A DNA stretch of 64,000 nucleotides from Caryophanales bacterium (GTDB lineage Bacteria; Bacillota_I; Bacilli_A; RF39; UBA660). Both the position numbers and the translations under genes were made by a program. This document shows, in pieces, positions 45,283 to 54,802 of this stretch. The stretch is taken from contig JAEELI010000002.1 in NCBI GenBank assembly GCA_016288795.1, positions 62,001 through 126,000 on the forward strand, in the 5' to 3' direction. The notes beneath the pieces were generated by a model. It saw only the letters and a program-made list of their open reading frames with translations, had not been told where the DNA came from and searched no databases. How positions within the stretch are numbered: the stretch's first letter is position 1; each line of letters starts with the position of its first letter.

Positions 45283-46920
45283 TTGAGTAAAATTAAGATT
45301 TTTGGCTTGGGTGGTCTAGCTGAAAACGGAAAGAATTGTTATGTTATAGAAATAGACGATAGTATATTTGTTTTTGATTGTGGGTTAAAGTATGCTAGTT
45401 CTAGTTTATTAGGTATAGATTATATTATGCCTGATTTTAGTTATTTAGTTAAGAATAAAAAAAGAATTAAAGGTATTTTTATTACTCATGGTCATAGTGA
45501 AAATATGGGTAGTGTGTCTGATTTAGTAGGAGCACTTCCAGATATTAAGATATACGCTACTAAGTTTACTAAGTTTGTATTAGAAGAACATGGAGTAGAA
45601 GATAAAAATATTATAGAAATAAAACCACATAAGAAGATAACTTTTGATAATAATGTTTCTATATTTCCAATTTCAGTATCTCATAGTATTCCAGATGCCT
45701 TAATGTATGTAGTTAATACAAAAGATGGTGCTATTTGTTATAGTGGAGACTTTGTTATTGATCCTACTATGTTAGGAGCATATGATATGGATTTAGGTAA
45801 AATAGCGTATGTTGGTAAACAAGGTGTATTATGCTTATTATGTGAATCATCTTTTTCAGAACGTCATGGTCATACATCTCCAAATCATCGTTTAGAAGAA
45901 TATTTTAAAGATATTATTAAACATAATGAAAAGAGAATAATATTCTCATTATTACCATATCATTTATACACTATTAATGATATATTTAATGCTGCTAGAA
46001 ATACACATAGAAAAATAGTTATTATGGGTAAAAAATTACAAAATGTTGTTAATTTTGCTGTTAAAGAGAAATATTTAAATATAGAAGAGGGTATAATTGG
46101 AGATTTATCTAATATAAATGATGATAATGTTATATTACTTGTTAGTGATGAAAGAGCTAATGCTTATGCTAATGTAAGTAAAATACTTCATGGTTATGAT
46201 AAGTATATTACTGCTAAAGAAAGTGATACAGTAGTATTTGCAGAGCCTAGATATGATAGTAATGAAAAAATGTTAGTAAAACTTGAAAATGATTTAGCTA
46301 AATTTGGATGTAATGTTGTTAGTTTACCAAAAGATAAAATAATATTGCATCACCCATCTAGTGAAGATATCATGTTAATGATAAAGCTTGTTCAACCTAA
46401 GTATTATATGCCAGTAAAGGGCGAATACCGTTATATGGTTAATAATGCTCAATTTGCATATAGATTAGGAATACCAAAAGATAATATTATATTAAAACAA
46501 AATGGAGATATAGTAGAGTTTGTTGATGGAAAACTAATAGAAAGTAATGAACAAATTAAAGTAAATGATGTATTAATTGATGGAATATCTTCAGAAGACA
46601 TTGGAGAATTAGTAATTAAAGATAGAGAAATGCTTTCTGAAAATGGAATAGTATTAATAAGTGCAACTATATCTAAGAAAGATAAAGTGTTATTAGTAGG
46701 ACCTGAAGTTACTACTAGGGGATTTATCTATGTAAAAGATTCTGCTGATTTAATTGAAGAGATAAAAAAGATATGTGAAGCAATTATAATTAGAAATATT
46801 ACTCCAACATTTGTTGATTATAATAAAATAAAAGTTGAAATAAGAGAAGAATTAAGTAATTTCTTATATGAAGAAACTGAATGTAAGCCAATGATTATTG
46901 CAGTAGTACAAGAAGTATAA
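45283..46920 (+). CDS. RNase J paralogue with degenerate active site (right copy)
   Basis: 545 residues from the TTG at 45283, exactly the length of the left copy and with the same AGAGTGATTAA site; a longer upstream reading is not supported. HGHSEN, HHPSSED and PVKGEYR replace the usual metal-binding motifs, as in the left copy. This is a J2-like, probably weakly active or inactive RNase J partner. By eye it is one of the most similar pairs of large proteins. Confidence 0.9.
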   Translation: MSKIKIFGLGGLAENGKNCYVIEIDDSIFVFDCGLKYASSSLLGIDYIMPDFSYLVKNKKRIKGIFITHGHSENMGSVSDLVGALPDIKIYATKFTKFVLEEHGVEDKNIIEIKPHKKITFDNNVSIFPISVSHSIPDALMYVVNTKDGAICYSGDFVIDPTMLGAYDMDLGKIAYVGKQGVLCLLCESSFSERHGHTSPNHRLEEYFKDIIKHNEKRIIFSLLPYHLYTINDIFNAARNTHRKIVIMGKKLQNVVNFAVKEKYLNIEEGIIGDLSNINDDNVILLVSDERANAYANVSKILHGYDKYITAKESDTVVFAEPRYDSNEKMLVKLENDLAKFGCNVVSLPKDKIILHHPSSEDIMLMIKLVQPKYYMPVKGEYRYMVNNAQFAYRLGIPKDNIILKQNGDIVEFVDGKLIESNEQIKVNDVLIDGISSEDIGELVIKDREMLSENGIVLISATISKKDKVLLVGPEVTTRGFIYVKDSADLIEEIKKICEAIIIRNITPTFVDYNKIKVEIREELSNFLYEETECKPMIIAVVQEV

Positions 46921-46924
46921 AAAT

Positions 46925-46956
46925 AAGCATCTATAACTAAATATAGATGCTTTTTT
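46925..46956 (+). terminator. RNase J terminator (right)
   Basis: AAGCATCTATA / TATAGATGCTT hairpin with T6. Confidence 0.88.
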
Positions 46957-46967
46957 GCTGATTTTTG

Positions 46968-46996
46968 TTGACATTTCAGGGCTTTTTATATATACT
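46968..46996 (+). promoter_or_regulatory. tRNA-Asn promoter (right)
   Basis: TTGACA, 17 bases, TATACT; identical boxes and spacing to the left-arm tRNA-Asn. Confidence 0.92.
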
Positions 46997-47007
46997 TAAG
47001 TAGAAAT

Positions 47008-47083
47008 GCCTCTTTAGCTCAGTTGGTAGAGCGCACGGCTGTTAACCGTTAGGTCGTAGGTCCGAGTCCTACAAGAGGCGCCA
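47008..47083 (+). tRNA. tRNA-Asn(GTT), right copy
   Basis: Acceptor GCCTCTT/AAGAGGC, anticodon GTT, encoded GCCA. The acceptor differs from the left copy (GCCCAAT/ATTGGGC) by paired changes. Confidence 0.97.
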
Positions 47084-47092
47084 TTTAAAATT

Positions 47093-47118
47093 AAAGTTCC
47101 TATAATGGAACTTTTTTT
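47093..47118 (+). terminator. tRNA-Asn terminator (right)
   Basis: AAAGTTCC / GGAACTTT hairpin with T7. Confidence 0.88.
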
Positions 47119-47173
47119 GTGCGCTCTAATTATTTCCAACTGAGCATTAAGAATATACTATTATAGGGGGATT

Positions 47174-47878
47174 ATGAAAGTTAATTTATTTTTAAATAGA
47201 TTATATTTAGCATTAAATAGTAAGACAAAGTATAAAAAAGGTGGATGGGGTAGCCATAAAGGCGATCTATGGTATTTTGATTGTGTATGTTTAATTAAGT
47301 CTATTTTATGGGGATGGGATAAAGATATTAATAAGTCTCATGGAGGAGCAGTATATAAATCAAATGGAGTACCAGACATAGGAGATAATAAATTAATTAA
47401 GGTATGTAAAAATGTATCTAATGATTTTAAGAATATAAAAAGGGGAGAATTAGTATGGATGGAAGGACATGTTGGAATATATGTTGGTGAAAGAAAAGTA
47501 ATTGAAGCTACTAAAGCATGGGAAGACAAAGTAGTATTGTCAGATATTAGTAATACTGGAGTAAGAAGCTATCATGGTAAAAAAGTAAAAAAATGGATAT
47601 CTCATGGATTTTTGCCTTATGTAGAATATAATACATATGATGGTGAATTACCTAAGTTACCTAAAAGAGGCTATTTTAAATTAAATGATAAAGGTATTGA
47701 AGTAAAAAAATTGCAAAAGTTTTTAAATTGGGCATTAGATATAAAATTAGATGTAGATGGAATATATGGGAATAATACTAAAAAAGCAGTAAAAGATTTT
47801 CAAAAGATAAATAATATTAAAGTAGATGGTTTATTTGGCACGGATAGTTTAAAGAAAGCTAAAGAATACATAAAATAA
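47174..47878 (+). CDS. NlpC/P60-like hydrolase with peptidoglycan-binding domain
   Basis: This 234-residue protein has an N-terminal Cys-His hydrolase domain (Cys in WYFDCVCLIKS, His in MEGHVGIYVGE) and a C-terminal PG_binding_1 domain (KGIEVKKLQKFLNW, VDGIYGNNTKKAVKDFQ). It has no signal peptide, the plan of a phage endolysin rather than a housekeeping autolysin. It follows the tRNA-Asn terminator and is absent from the left arm, so it may be a phage remnant. An AGGGGGG site precedes the ATG. Confidence 0.85.
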   Translation: MKVNLFLNRLYLALNSKTKYKKGGWGSHKGDLWYFDCVCLIKSILWGWDKDINKSHGGAVYKSNGVPDIGDNKLIKVCKNVSNDFKNIKRGELVWMEGHVGIYVGERKVIEATKAWEDKVVLSDISNTGVRSYHGKKVKKWISHGFLPYVEYNTYDGELPKLPKRGYFKLNDKGIEVKKLQKFLNWALDIKLDVDGIYGNNTKKAVKDFQKINNIKVDGLFGTDSLKKAKEYIK

Positions 47879-47904
47879 AAAAGGATAATTAATTATCCTT
47901 TTTT
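47877..47904. terminator. Bidirectional terminator
   Basis: AAAAAAGGATAATT / AATTATCCTTTTTT between convergent genes. Confidence 0.88.
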
Positions 47905-48488
47905 ACTCTTTTTAAAGCATTTCCAGTACCAGATTTACTAAAGTCATAATCATCAAGGTTTTCTAATTCTACTGGTGCTATATCATAAATATGCATTAAA
48001 TAATTTACCATAGCTTTATATGTTTCAATAGCACTATCATATTCATTATTATTAATATAACTAACACATGGTGCTATAAATCCTTTAAATAAGTTTCTAG
48101 CAGTAGCAACTCTTTCTCTTTCATCTGTTATACTTCCTAACATTTTACTTATTTCTGGACCAACTAAATCGTACTCAATTAATATAGAATGATATTCTTC
48201 ATGACTTCTTAAATAATTGTTTCTAAACTCTCTTAAAGTAGTTAATGCAAAACAATCATCTTTTAATCCTAACATATCACATACTATAGTAGTAATATAA
48301 CAGCCACTAGGTTGATATCCTTCATTTTTTCTTTCTATTTTTCTTATATTACCACAAGCTGAATCATTAATTTTTTTATAATTACCTTTTAATTTACATT
48401 TATATTTAGTTTCCCCAGACCAAAAGTCTTTATAAGTTTCATTTTCTTTTCTTCCTAAATATTCGCAATCTCCACAATATTCGTACAT
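47889..48488 (-). CDS. CFI-box-like Cys-rich protein (right copy)
   Basis: 199 residues with N-terminal Cys pairs (YEYCGDCEYLG, KYKCKL, SACGN), then YQPSGCYITTIVCDMLGL and TLREFRNNYL as in the left copy (22571-23146). The C-terminal helical part is more diverged. It is divergent from the AAA+ ATPase with an 88-base gap, so the gene pair is kept as a unit in both arms. Confidence 0.76.
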   Translation of the reverse strand: MYEYCGDCEYLGRKENETYKDFWSGETKYKCKLKGNYKKINDSACGNIRKIERKNEGYQPSGCYITTIVCDMLGLKDDCFALTTLREFRNNYLRSHEEYHSILIEYDLVGPEISKMLGSITDERERVATARNLFKGFIAPCVSYINNNEYDSAIETYKAMVNYLMHIYDIAPVELENLDDYDFSKSGTGNALKRVKKDN

Positions 48489-48576
48489 ATTATATATACC
48501 CCCTAAAAAAGACGAGTATTATTATAAATTATTTTTGTAAAATGTCAAGTTATGGTATAATTTAATTGGTGATAAC

Positions 48577-49497
48577 ATGAATGAAGAAGTATTAAGTTTA
48601 ATAGATACTTATGGAGAGGATTTAACTGGTAAAGAATACATTACTAATCCAGCAATAGCAAGAGATGAAGAAATAAAACAATGTATATTAATATTACTTA
48701 CTCCTGAAAAGAGTGCTCTTTTAGTAGGTAAAGCTGGTATAGGTAAAACTGCTATAGTAGAGGGTATTGCTTATAAGATTCAAAAAGGTGATGTGCCAGA
48801 TGCTTTAAAAGGTTGGAGTGTTATTAAAATTAATGTTGCTTCATTAATCGGAGTAGCTACTAATGAACATGATACTCAAAGTAAATTAGATGCCATAATA
48901 AGAGAAATTGCTAGTCGTGAAAAGACTATTCTATTTATTGATGAAACACATTTACTTGTAAATAAAAGTGGTGGAATAGATTTTGCTAATCTTTTAAAAC
49001 CTAGTCTAGATAGAGGACTTATAAAAATGATTGGTGCTACTACTAATGAAGAATATGAAACTTATATTTTAAGAGATAGGGCATTTTTAAGAAGGTTTCA
49101 AAAAGTAGAAGTAGTAGAAGCTGATAAAGAAACTACTGTTAAAATACTTATGGGTACTATTCCTAAATTAGAAAAACAAGTAGGAGTTAAATTAAACTAT
49201 CATCCATATCAAATTGAAAAATTTATGAAGTTTATCGTAGAGATGACTGATGAATATAAAAGAATATATGAAGTATCTTCAAGATACCCTGATATATGTT
49301 TAACAATTGTAGCAAATGCTTTTACATTTGCACTATATGATAATGAAAAAGTAGTTACTACTAAACATTTTTATAAAGCAATTTGTAATGCTAAAAGTGT
49401 ATATCCAGATGTACTTGTAAAAGAAAAAGAAAGGTTTAAAACTGAATTTGCAGATTTTATCCGTGAAGAAAATGTTAATTTAAATGAAATCAAATAA
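48577..49497 (+). CDS. Stand-alone ClpA/ClpC D1-like AAA+ ATPase (right copy)
   Basis: 306 residues, the same length as the left copy, with Walker A GKAGIGKT, Walker B LFIDETH and the [12 protein letters not shown] arginine-finger segment. It is a single ring module without Clp partner domains. In this arm the M14 peptidase-like gene overlaps its end by 14 bases, whereas the left copy ends in a terminator. Confidence 0.9.
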   Translation: MNEEVLSLIDTYGEDLTGKEYITNPAIARDEEIKQCILILLTPEKSALLVGKAGIGKTAIVEGIAYKIQKGDVPDALKGWSVIKINVASLIGVATNEHDTQSKLDAIIREIASREKTILFIDETHLLVNKSGGIDFANLLKPSLDRGLIKMIGATTNEEYETYILRDRAFLRRFQKVEVVEADKETTVKILMGTIPKLEKQVGVKLNYHPYQIEKFMKFIVEMTDEYKRIYEVSSRYPDICLTIVANAFTFALYDNEKVVTTKHFYKAICNAKSVYPDVLVKEKERFKTEFADFIREENVNLNEIK

Positions 49498-50995
49498 TAT
49501 TGTATATGAAAAATTAGACTATGATGTTTTTAATAAAAGAATTAATGATTCACTAGAAGATGAAAGATTAATTAAATTAGGTATAAGCAAGAATCCTCTT
49601 GGTTATACTTTTTATGGTTATGAATTATTTGAGTTAACTATTGGAAGTGGCAAGCATGATTTATTTATAGTGGGTGGAACTCATGGCAGTGAGATAATAG
49701 GAGTAGATTTTGTAACTCAACTTATTAATAATATTCCTAATTTAGAAGATTATGATCCTAATTTATTAACTATTCATATTATTCCTAATCAAAATCCTGA
49801 AGGATATGATATTACTACTCAAACTATGAAAGATATTAATAATGATAATTTAAATAAAGAATCTTATGATTATTATTTAAGGTATAGAATAGATAATTTA
49901 ATTAATAATTATTTAAAAGTATTAGATAAGAAATTTAATAATATAAAAGATATATTAATAACACCTCAAGTATTTATTAATATAATTAAAGAATCATTTA
50001 AAGATATATCTTGGTCTAATCTAATAGATAGTAAAAGAGGAATAAAAGAGTTATCTCTTTATCAAAATATTTTTAGTAATTTAGATAGTTATGATAATTA
50101 TAGTGATTTATTTAAAGATATTAAAATAAGAATAGATAACTTATCTAGTAGAGTATCTAATCCTTATTTTAAATCTGCTATTAAAAGAATTGAGTTAAGT
50201 CTTTTAAGTAATGAATTACAAAATATTATTATGTCTAAAAATTATATTTATTTAAATAAGAATATTGGAGAAAGATTATATCAAGATAAATTTAAAGATA
50301 ATAATATAACTAATACTAAGAGTGAAGAATTAAGTAAAAATGTTAGTGAAGTATTTAATAAACTTAATATTCCAAAGGGTTCACAAATTAAGTTTGATCC
50401 TAATGGTAATTTTGTTAACTTAAATAAAAATAGAGTAGATAATAAAGGAATAATAGATATGTTAAATAATAATATTATTTATGGTATTACTCCTAGTAAT
50501 AATATTTTAGATAATACTGATGGTCCTATAGGTAAACCAACAATAGATGCTAATAACTTTACTTATTCTTATGAAAATATAGTGTTAAAAGATTTATTAG
50601 ATAAATCTTATGAAAAAGGAAGATTATTAGGAACAATTTTATATCATAGTACTGGTGGAGTTATATATTCTAAGCCACATGATGATACAGATAGAGTTGA
50701 TTTATTAACTAAATATAATAATGCTTTAGCAGAAGTATACGTTGAAAGTTCTGATTATAAAATAGTTAAAGAAGGAGAAAATACCGGCTATGGTGATTAT
50801 TTAAGAAGTACTTTCCCTGGAGTCTTATTAATAGAGTTATCAAAAATGGGTGGAAATCCAATTGGGCCATATGGAGATACTAATAATTATAATTTAACTA
50901 TAGATAGTAATATTAAAGCAGTTAATGATTTAATAAAAAGATGTAATGAGATTATTTTAAATAATGAAGTAATAGAACCATCAAATAAAATTTGA
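49484..50995 (+). CDS. M14 (zinc carboxypeptidase)-like protein
   Basis: This 503-residue protein has the M14 zinc motif HxxE in [14 protein letters not shown] (about 65-78), [11 protein letters not shown] with the usual Asn/Arg-region layout, a later His in TILYHSTGG, and an Asp/Glu-containing C-terminal [13 protein letters not shown] long Asn/Lys-rich helical insert (about 120-290) is not usual. It lacks a signal peptide. The gene overlaps the ATPase by 14 bases and ends in TGA inside a terminator. Substrate unknown; right arm only. Confidence 0.78.
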   Translation: MKSNNIVYEKLDYDVFNKRINDSLEDERLIKLGISKNPLGYTFYGYELFELTIGSGKHDLFIVGGTHGSEIIGVDFVTQLINNIPNLEDYDPNLLTIHIIPNQNPEGYDITTQTMKDINNDNLNKESYDYYLRYRIDNLINNYLKVLDKKFNNIKDILITPQVFINIIKESFKDISWSNLIDSKRGIKELSLYQNIFSNLDSYDNYSDLFKDIKIRIDNLSSRVSNPYFKSAIKRIELSLLSNELQNIIMSKNYIYLNKNIGERLYQDKFKDNNITNTKSEELSKNVSEVFNKLNIPKGSQIKFDPNGNFVNLNKNRVDNKGIIDMLNNNIIYGITPSNNILDNTDGPIGKPTIDANNFTYSYENIVLKDLLDKSYEKGRLLGTILYHSTGGVIYSKPHDDTDRVDLLTKYNNALAEVYVESSDYKIVKEGENTGYGDYLRSTFPGVLLIELSKMGGNPIGPYGDTNNYNLTIDSNIKAVNDLIKRCNEIILNNEVIEPSNKI

Positions 50996-51002
50996 TGGTT
51001 TT
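50976..51002 (+). terminator. Terminator after the M14-like gene
   Basis: AACCATCAAA / TTTGATGGTT hairpin with T4; the TGA stop lies in it. Confidence 0.8.
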
Positions 51003-51048
51003 ATATTGCTTTTTTTGCTTATTTTTGGTATTATTTATTTACATTTAT

Positions 51049-51125
51049 GGCGGAATTGGTGAAGTGGTTAACACGCCGGATTGTGGCTCCGGTATGCAAG
51101 AGTTCGATCCTCTTATTTCGCCCCA
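51049..51125 (+). tRNA. tRNA-His(GTG), right copy
   Basis: G-1 and CCA encoded, anticodon loop TTGTGGC. A few bases differ from the left copy in the variable and T regions. Confidence 0.96.
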
Positions 51126-51136
51126 TAATGTAATAT

Positions 51137-51158
51137 AGTTGCTTTATGCAACTTTTTT
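51137..51158 (+). terminator. tRNA-His terminator (right)
   Basis: AGTTGC / GCAACT hairpin with T6. Confidence 0.85.
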
Positions 51159-51294
51159 CTTTTGGTTATAATTGTATATTATTGTAAAGTTTTTTATGGT
51201 TTGTATAAAAATATGTGACTTTATGATATATTGAAATTGTATATAATAAATAATGATAATAGTGGTTCATTATAAATCAAAAGGAGTATAGAGT

Positions 51295-53115
51295 ATGGAA
51301 AATGATTTGAAAACTAAATATGAACAAGCAATAAAAAATGGTAAACAATTTGTTTTGACACCAGAAGATTTAAAATATGGTATAAATAATTCTGGAAAAG
51401 AAATAAAAAGTATTGATGACTTAGTTATGGTGCATTTAACTGATTTTTTTCCAAATGGTTCAATTAAAACACCTTTAGAAACAAAAAAGAGTGAAACTAC
51501 TGATATTTATGTTGAAAATGATGGAATAGAAAAAGAGTATAGTATTCCTGTTATGAGCCATAGAAACACAGTTCACTTTTGCTTAAATGGTGGAGTAGAG
51601 AGTCATAAATATGGTAACTGGGAAAACAAAAAATATGTTATTTTTACACCACTTTCTGCCAATTTAAATCAAATTATAGGTGGAGTAGAATGTGACATTT
51701 TTACTGAAGGTAGTGTTCCGATAACAAAAGACGCATATGTATTATGTCCTGAGGAAGAAATAGATGCTATGAAATTAGCAAACCCAAGTGCTACAATAGT
51801 TGGTTATAATGGAAGTACTGTTTTGCCCTATGTAAATGTATTTATGTCTCAGGTTTTAGGCTATAAATATGAAAAAACGGGTGATTATACTGAAAGCTTT
51901 TGGAAAAATTCAGAAGATCAAAAATTTGTTATCTCGATGTTTAAAGAACACGGTTGGGATTACACCATGCATAATGGTTCAAAGTGGGATTATGATGACT
52001 ATACTCAAAGGCGGACTGGTGTACTGGTTGGTATTATTAATACAATTAAAGAAGAAAGAATATTATATAATGAAAAAGACATTCCTATTGCAAAGCAACT
52101 ATTAAATGAAGTTTTTAATGGAGGAAACATTTTTAATGGTTTTAATTATATGGAGCAGCTTAGAAACAATGATGTGCTTCTTGAAGTATCTAATAGATTA
52201 AAGGAAGAAATTAATATTGATTTGGTATCATTAATTGATAAAGAAATACCTAGAGATGATAAAGAAGCTGTAGAGTTGTTTTCTACTGCTGTTCTAGAAG
52301 AAATGCGTTTTAGATGTGTATTGGAAAAGGAAAAAGAAAACACATTAACAGAAAAAGAAAAAATACAACTTCAATATATAAGAGAAAATGACAATAAAGA
52401 CGTAATAGTTGATGATAAATTGTTTCCAGATACTATCAGAAATAATTTTAAAAACTATGATGAATTACTTGATAAACAAATTAATGAATTATCAGAAAAT
52501 GAAAAACAAATTATTACCAATTTTATTAGCTATAAGTTACAATTAATGAATAAAGAAGATTTTGAGAATGGTATTTCATTTAAAATTGAGAATTTACCTG
52601 AGAATACTAAAGCTTCAGCAGAACGTTATAGAAATGTTGGCATTTATAAGCCTGAAAGAAAAGGTGGCTTTTATCTATCTTTCACATGTCCAAATATGCA
52701 AAAATTACTATCTTCATTAAGTGGAGTAAACACAGAAGAATTATGTGATAAAATTAATTATGCAGATTCATTAGAAGAAGAATATGAATATAACAGAAAA
52801 CTTAATGAACTTCCAAATTGTCATATAACTGAGAATTTGATAGAAAGAGTAATAACTGATTGTGATTTACACCAAAGTACTACAGCTAGAGAGCTTGAAA
52901 ATTTAGCTATATCATATGCCGAAAAATATAGAAAGTTTATTAATGGTGAAAAAAATATTTTTGATGATCATGCAAAGCAAAAAGGTGAAAATCAAGAAAA
53001 AGAATTTAAACAAGCTATTTCTAATATGACAAAAGAACAGTTGATGGAATTAAATAATCAAATTAGTTTGGTACAAAATAATGAAGAAATAATTGATTCT
53101 AATAGAAGCCTATAA
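51295..53115 (+). CDS. Large unknown protein beside tRNA-His
   Basis: This 606-residue cytoplasmic protein has an N-terminal alpha/beta domain (about 1-250) with segments VMVHLTDFFPNGSIKTP, PVMSHRNTVHFCLNGGV and YVIFTPLSANLNQIIGG, then a long helical, Glu/Lys-rich part with Cys-containing FYLSFTCPNMQKLL. It has no signal peptide and no recognised domain. The His-rich N-terminal motifs could be catalytic. It sits just after tRNA-His in the right arm only, as a single gene with its own terminator, typical of inserted cargo. Confidence 0.72.
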   Translation: MENDLKTKYEQAIKNGKQFVLTPEDLKYGINNSGKEIKSIDDLVMVHLTDFFPNGSIKTPLETKKSETTDIYVENDGIEKEYSIPVMSHRNTVHFCLNGGVESHKYGNWENKKYVIFTPLSANLNQIIGGVECDIFTEGSVPITKDAYVLCPEEEIDAMKLANPSATIVGYNGSTVLPYVNVFMSQVLGYKYEKTGDYTESFWKNSEDQKFVISMFKEHGWDYTMHNGSKWDYDDYTQRRTGVLVGIINTIKEERILYNEKDIPIAKQLLNEVFNGGNIFNGFNYMEQLRNNDVLLEVSNRLKEEINIDLVSLIDKEIPRDDKEAVELFSTAVLEEMRFRCVLEKEKENTLTEKEKIQLQYIRENDNKDVIVDDKLFPDTIRNNFKNYDELLDKQINELSENEKQIITNFISYKLQLMNKEDFENGISFKIENLPENTKASAERYRNVGIYKPERKGGFYLSFTCPNMQKLLSSLSGVNTEELCDKINYADSLEEEYEYNRKLNELPNCHITENLIERVITDCDLHQSTTARELENLAISYAEKYRKFINGEKNIFDDHAKQKGENQEKEFKQAISNMTKEQLMELNNQISLVQNNEEIIDSNRSL

Positions 53116-53138
53116 ACCTATTTATATTAGGCTTTTTT
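53106..53138 (+). terminator. Terminator after the 606-residue gene
   Basis: AAGCCTA / TAGGCTT hairpin with T6 across the stop codon. Confidence 0.82.
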
Positions 53139-53179
53139 GTTTTATTAATAATTGTTATAATACTTGTAGGTGATTAACT

Positions 53180-54622
53180 ATGAAAAAGAATATTCTAAAA
53201 ATTGGATTATTATCACTAATATTGTTAACTATATCTTATATAGTAATATTGATATTTGGAAGAACATATACTGTTAAGTTTGATAACATTTTAAATAATG
53301 ATGTAAATGTTCAAATAAATGATAAGAGTATAATTAAAATAATTGATGAGAAAAAAGATGGCAATAATTATTATGTTAAAGTAAAAGGATTAAAAAGAGG
53401 TAGTACATATATTTTTATTGAATATGAAGATTATACTTTTAGTAATACTATATATGTTCATAAGAATAAAGTATTAACTAATAATTCATTCTTTGGAAAG
53501 TCTAATGCATCAGAAGTAATACCTATTTCTTTATCTATTATTTATTTATATACTTCATATATTCTTATAAAACAATATAAAAAATCAAAGAATGATAATT
53601 TATATCAATATAAAAATATAGCATATATAGGTATCATTATATTTATATTATTCTTTGCTATTTATAATATATTATCTATATTTAATTATAATGGGTTATC
53701 TCAAACAATTAGAAGTCTTAAGAGTTCCATGTCTTTTATATCAATTGCTTTACTTCCAATAGTGTTAATAACATTTACACTAGTTACTATTAGTAATATT
53801 ATCTTAATAAGAAAAGAAGGAAGAAACTTAAGAAATATGCTTGGTTTATTTATGGGAATATTTATTATACTTTGTACATTATTACCAGATTTTTTATATA
53901 GAGTATTAATGAAAAGTCAAGTAATAGATATATATAATTTAAATGGGCCAGGGCCATATATTTATAACTTTGTAGAGACATTAGTATATCTAAGTGTAGC
54001 ATACTTAGAGTGTGTTTTTATTGGCACAATAATACTAGCAATTGTTTCTGTTAAAAGAAAAGTTAGTTTAGATAAAGATTATATGATTATTTTAGGTTGT
54101 CAAATTAAGAAAGATGGATCTTTAACTCCACTTTTAAAAAGTAGAGTAGATAGAGCAATAGAGTTTAGATGCGAACAACTAGAGTCTACTGGAAAAGATT
54201 TAGTATTTATCCCATCAGGTGGTAAGGGTAGTGATGAAATTATTTCAGAAGCTGAAGCTATGAAAAATTATCTTTTATCTAAAGGAATAGATAAGAAAAA
54301 TATATTATTAGAGAATAAATCAAAGAATACTTATGAGAATATTAATTTTTCAAATAAATTAATAAAGAATAAGAAAGCTAAGGTATGTTTTTCTACAAAT
54401 AATTATCATGTTTTAAGAGCAGGTATTATTGCTACAGAACAAGGATTAAAACTAGATGGTATTGGAAGTGTTACTAAAACATATTTCTGGATAAATGCTT
54501 TTATTAGAGAGTTTATTGGAACAATTTATTCAGAAAGAAAGAAACATATATTAATGTTTATTTTAACAAGCTTTGTTATATTGTTAATGATAGTGATTTC
54601 CTTTATAGATAATAATATTTAA
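53180..54622 (+). CDS. Polytopic membrane protein with DUF218 (YdcF/SanA-like) domain
   Basis: This 480-residue protein has an N-terminal helix, a small extracellular beta-rich part (about 30-105), six or more membrane helices, then a DUF218 domain (about 295-440: YMIILGCQIKKDGSLTP, FIPSGGKGSDE, EAEAMKNYL, ENKSKNTYENINFS), and a last membrane helix. DUF218 proteins act in envelope sugar or vancomycin-tolerance pathways in other bacteria, with poorly known chemistry. A TAGGTGATT site supports the start. Right arm only. Confidence 0.85.
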   Translation: MKKNILKIGLLSLILLTISYIVILIFGRTYTVKFDNILNNDVNVQINDKSIIKIIDEKKDGNNYYVKVKGLKRGSTYIFIEYEDYTFSNTIYVHKNKVLTNNSFFGKSNASEVIPISLSIIYLYTSYILIKQYKKSKNDNLYQYKNIAYIGIIIFILFFAIYNILSIFNYNGLSQTIRSLKSSMSFISIALLPIVLITFTLVTISNIILIRKEGRNLRNMLGLFMGIFIILCTLLPDFLYRVLMKSQVIDIYNLNGPGPYIYNFVETLVYLSVAYLECVFIGTIILAIVSVKRKVSLDKDYMIILGCQIKKDGSLTPLLKSRVDRAIEFRCEQLESTGKDLVFIPSGGKGSDEIISEAEAMKNYLLSKGIDKKNILLENKSKNTYENINFSNKLIKNKKAKVCFSTNNYHVLRAGIIATEQGLKLDGIGSVTKTYFWINAFIREFIGTIYSERKKHILMFILTSFVILLMIVISFIDNNI

Positions 54623-54721
54623 ATTTTAACGTTAAAATTTTGTAAATTTTTTATGTTTTTGGTTTCTATTTTTTTTATTATCTGGTATACTTTTATTGTA
54701 ATGATAGGTGGGGCGGTTCAC

Positions 54722-54760
54722 ATGACACTATTGAGATTTGGAAATGATTATTTATTTTAA
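54722..54760 (+). CDS. Leader peptide MTLLRFGNDYLF
   Basis: A 12-codon frame behind AGGTGGGG, about 30 bases after a TATACT box. Its stop codon overlaps the start of the terminator at 54759-54789. It has the same position as the left leader (20681-20725) but a different peptide. Translation is not proven. Confidence 0.5.
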   Translation: MTLLRFGNDYLF

Positions 54761-54789
54761 GATAGCAACTGAATTGCCATCTTTTTTTG
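54759..54789 (+). terminator. Putative attenuator before the fused metallophosphoesterase
   Basis: AAGATAGCAA / TTGCCATCTT hairpin with T7, 14 bases before the next start codon. It may also end transcripts from the DUF218 gene. Confidence 0.75.
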
Positions 54790-54802
54790 TGGAGGAAATA
54801 GT

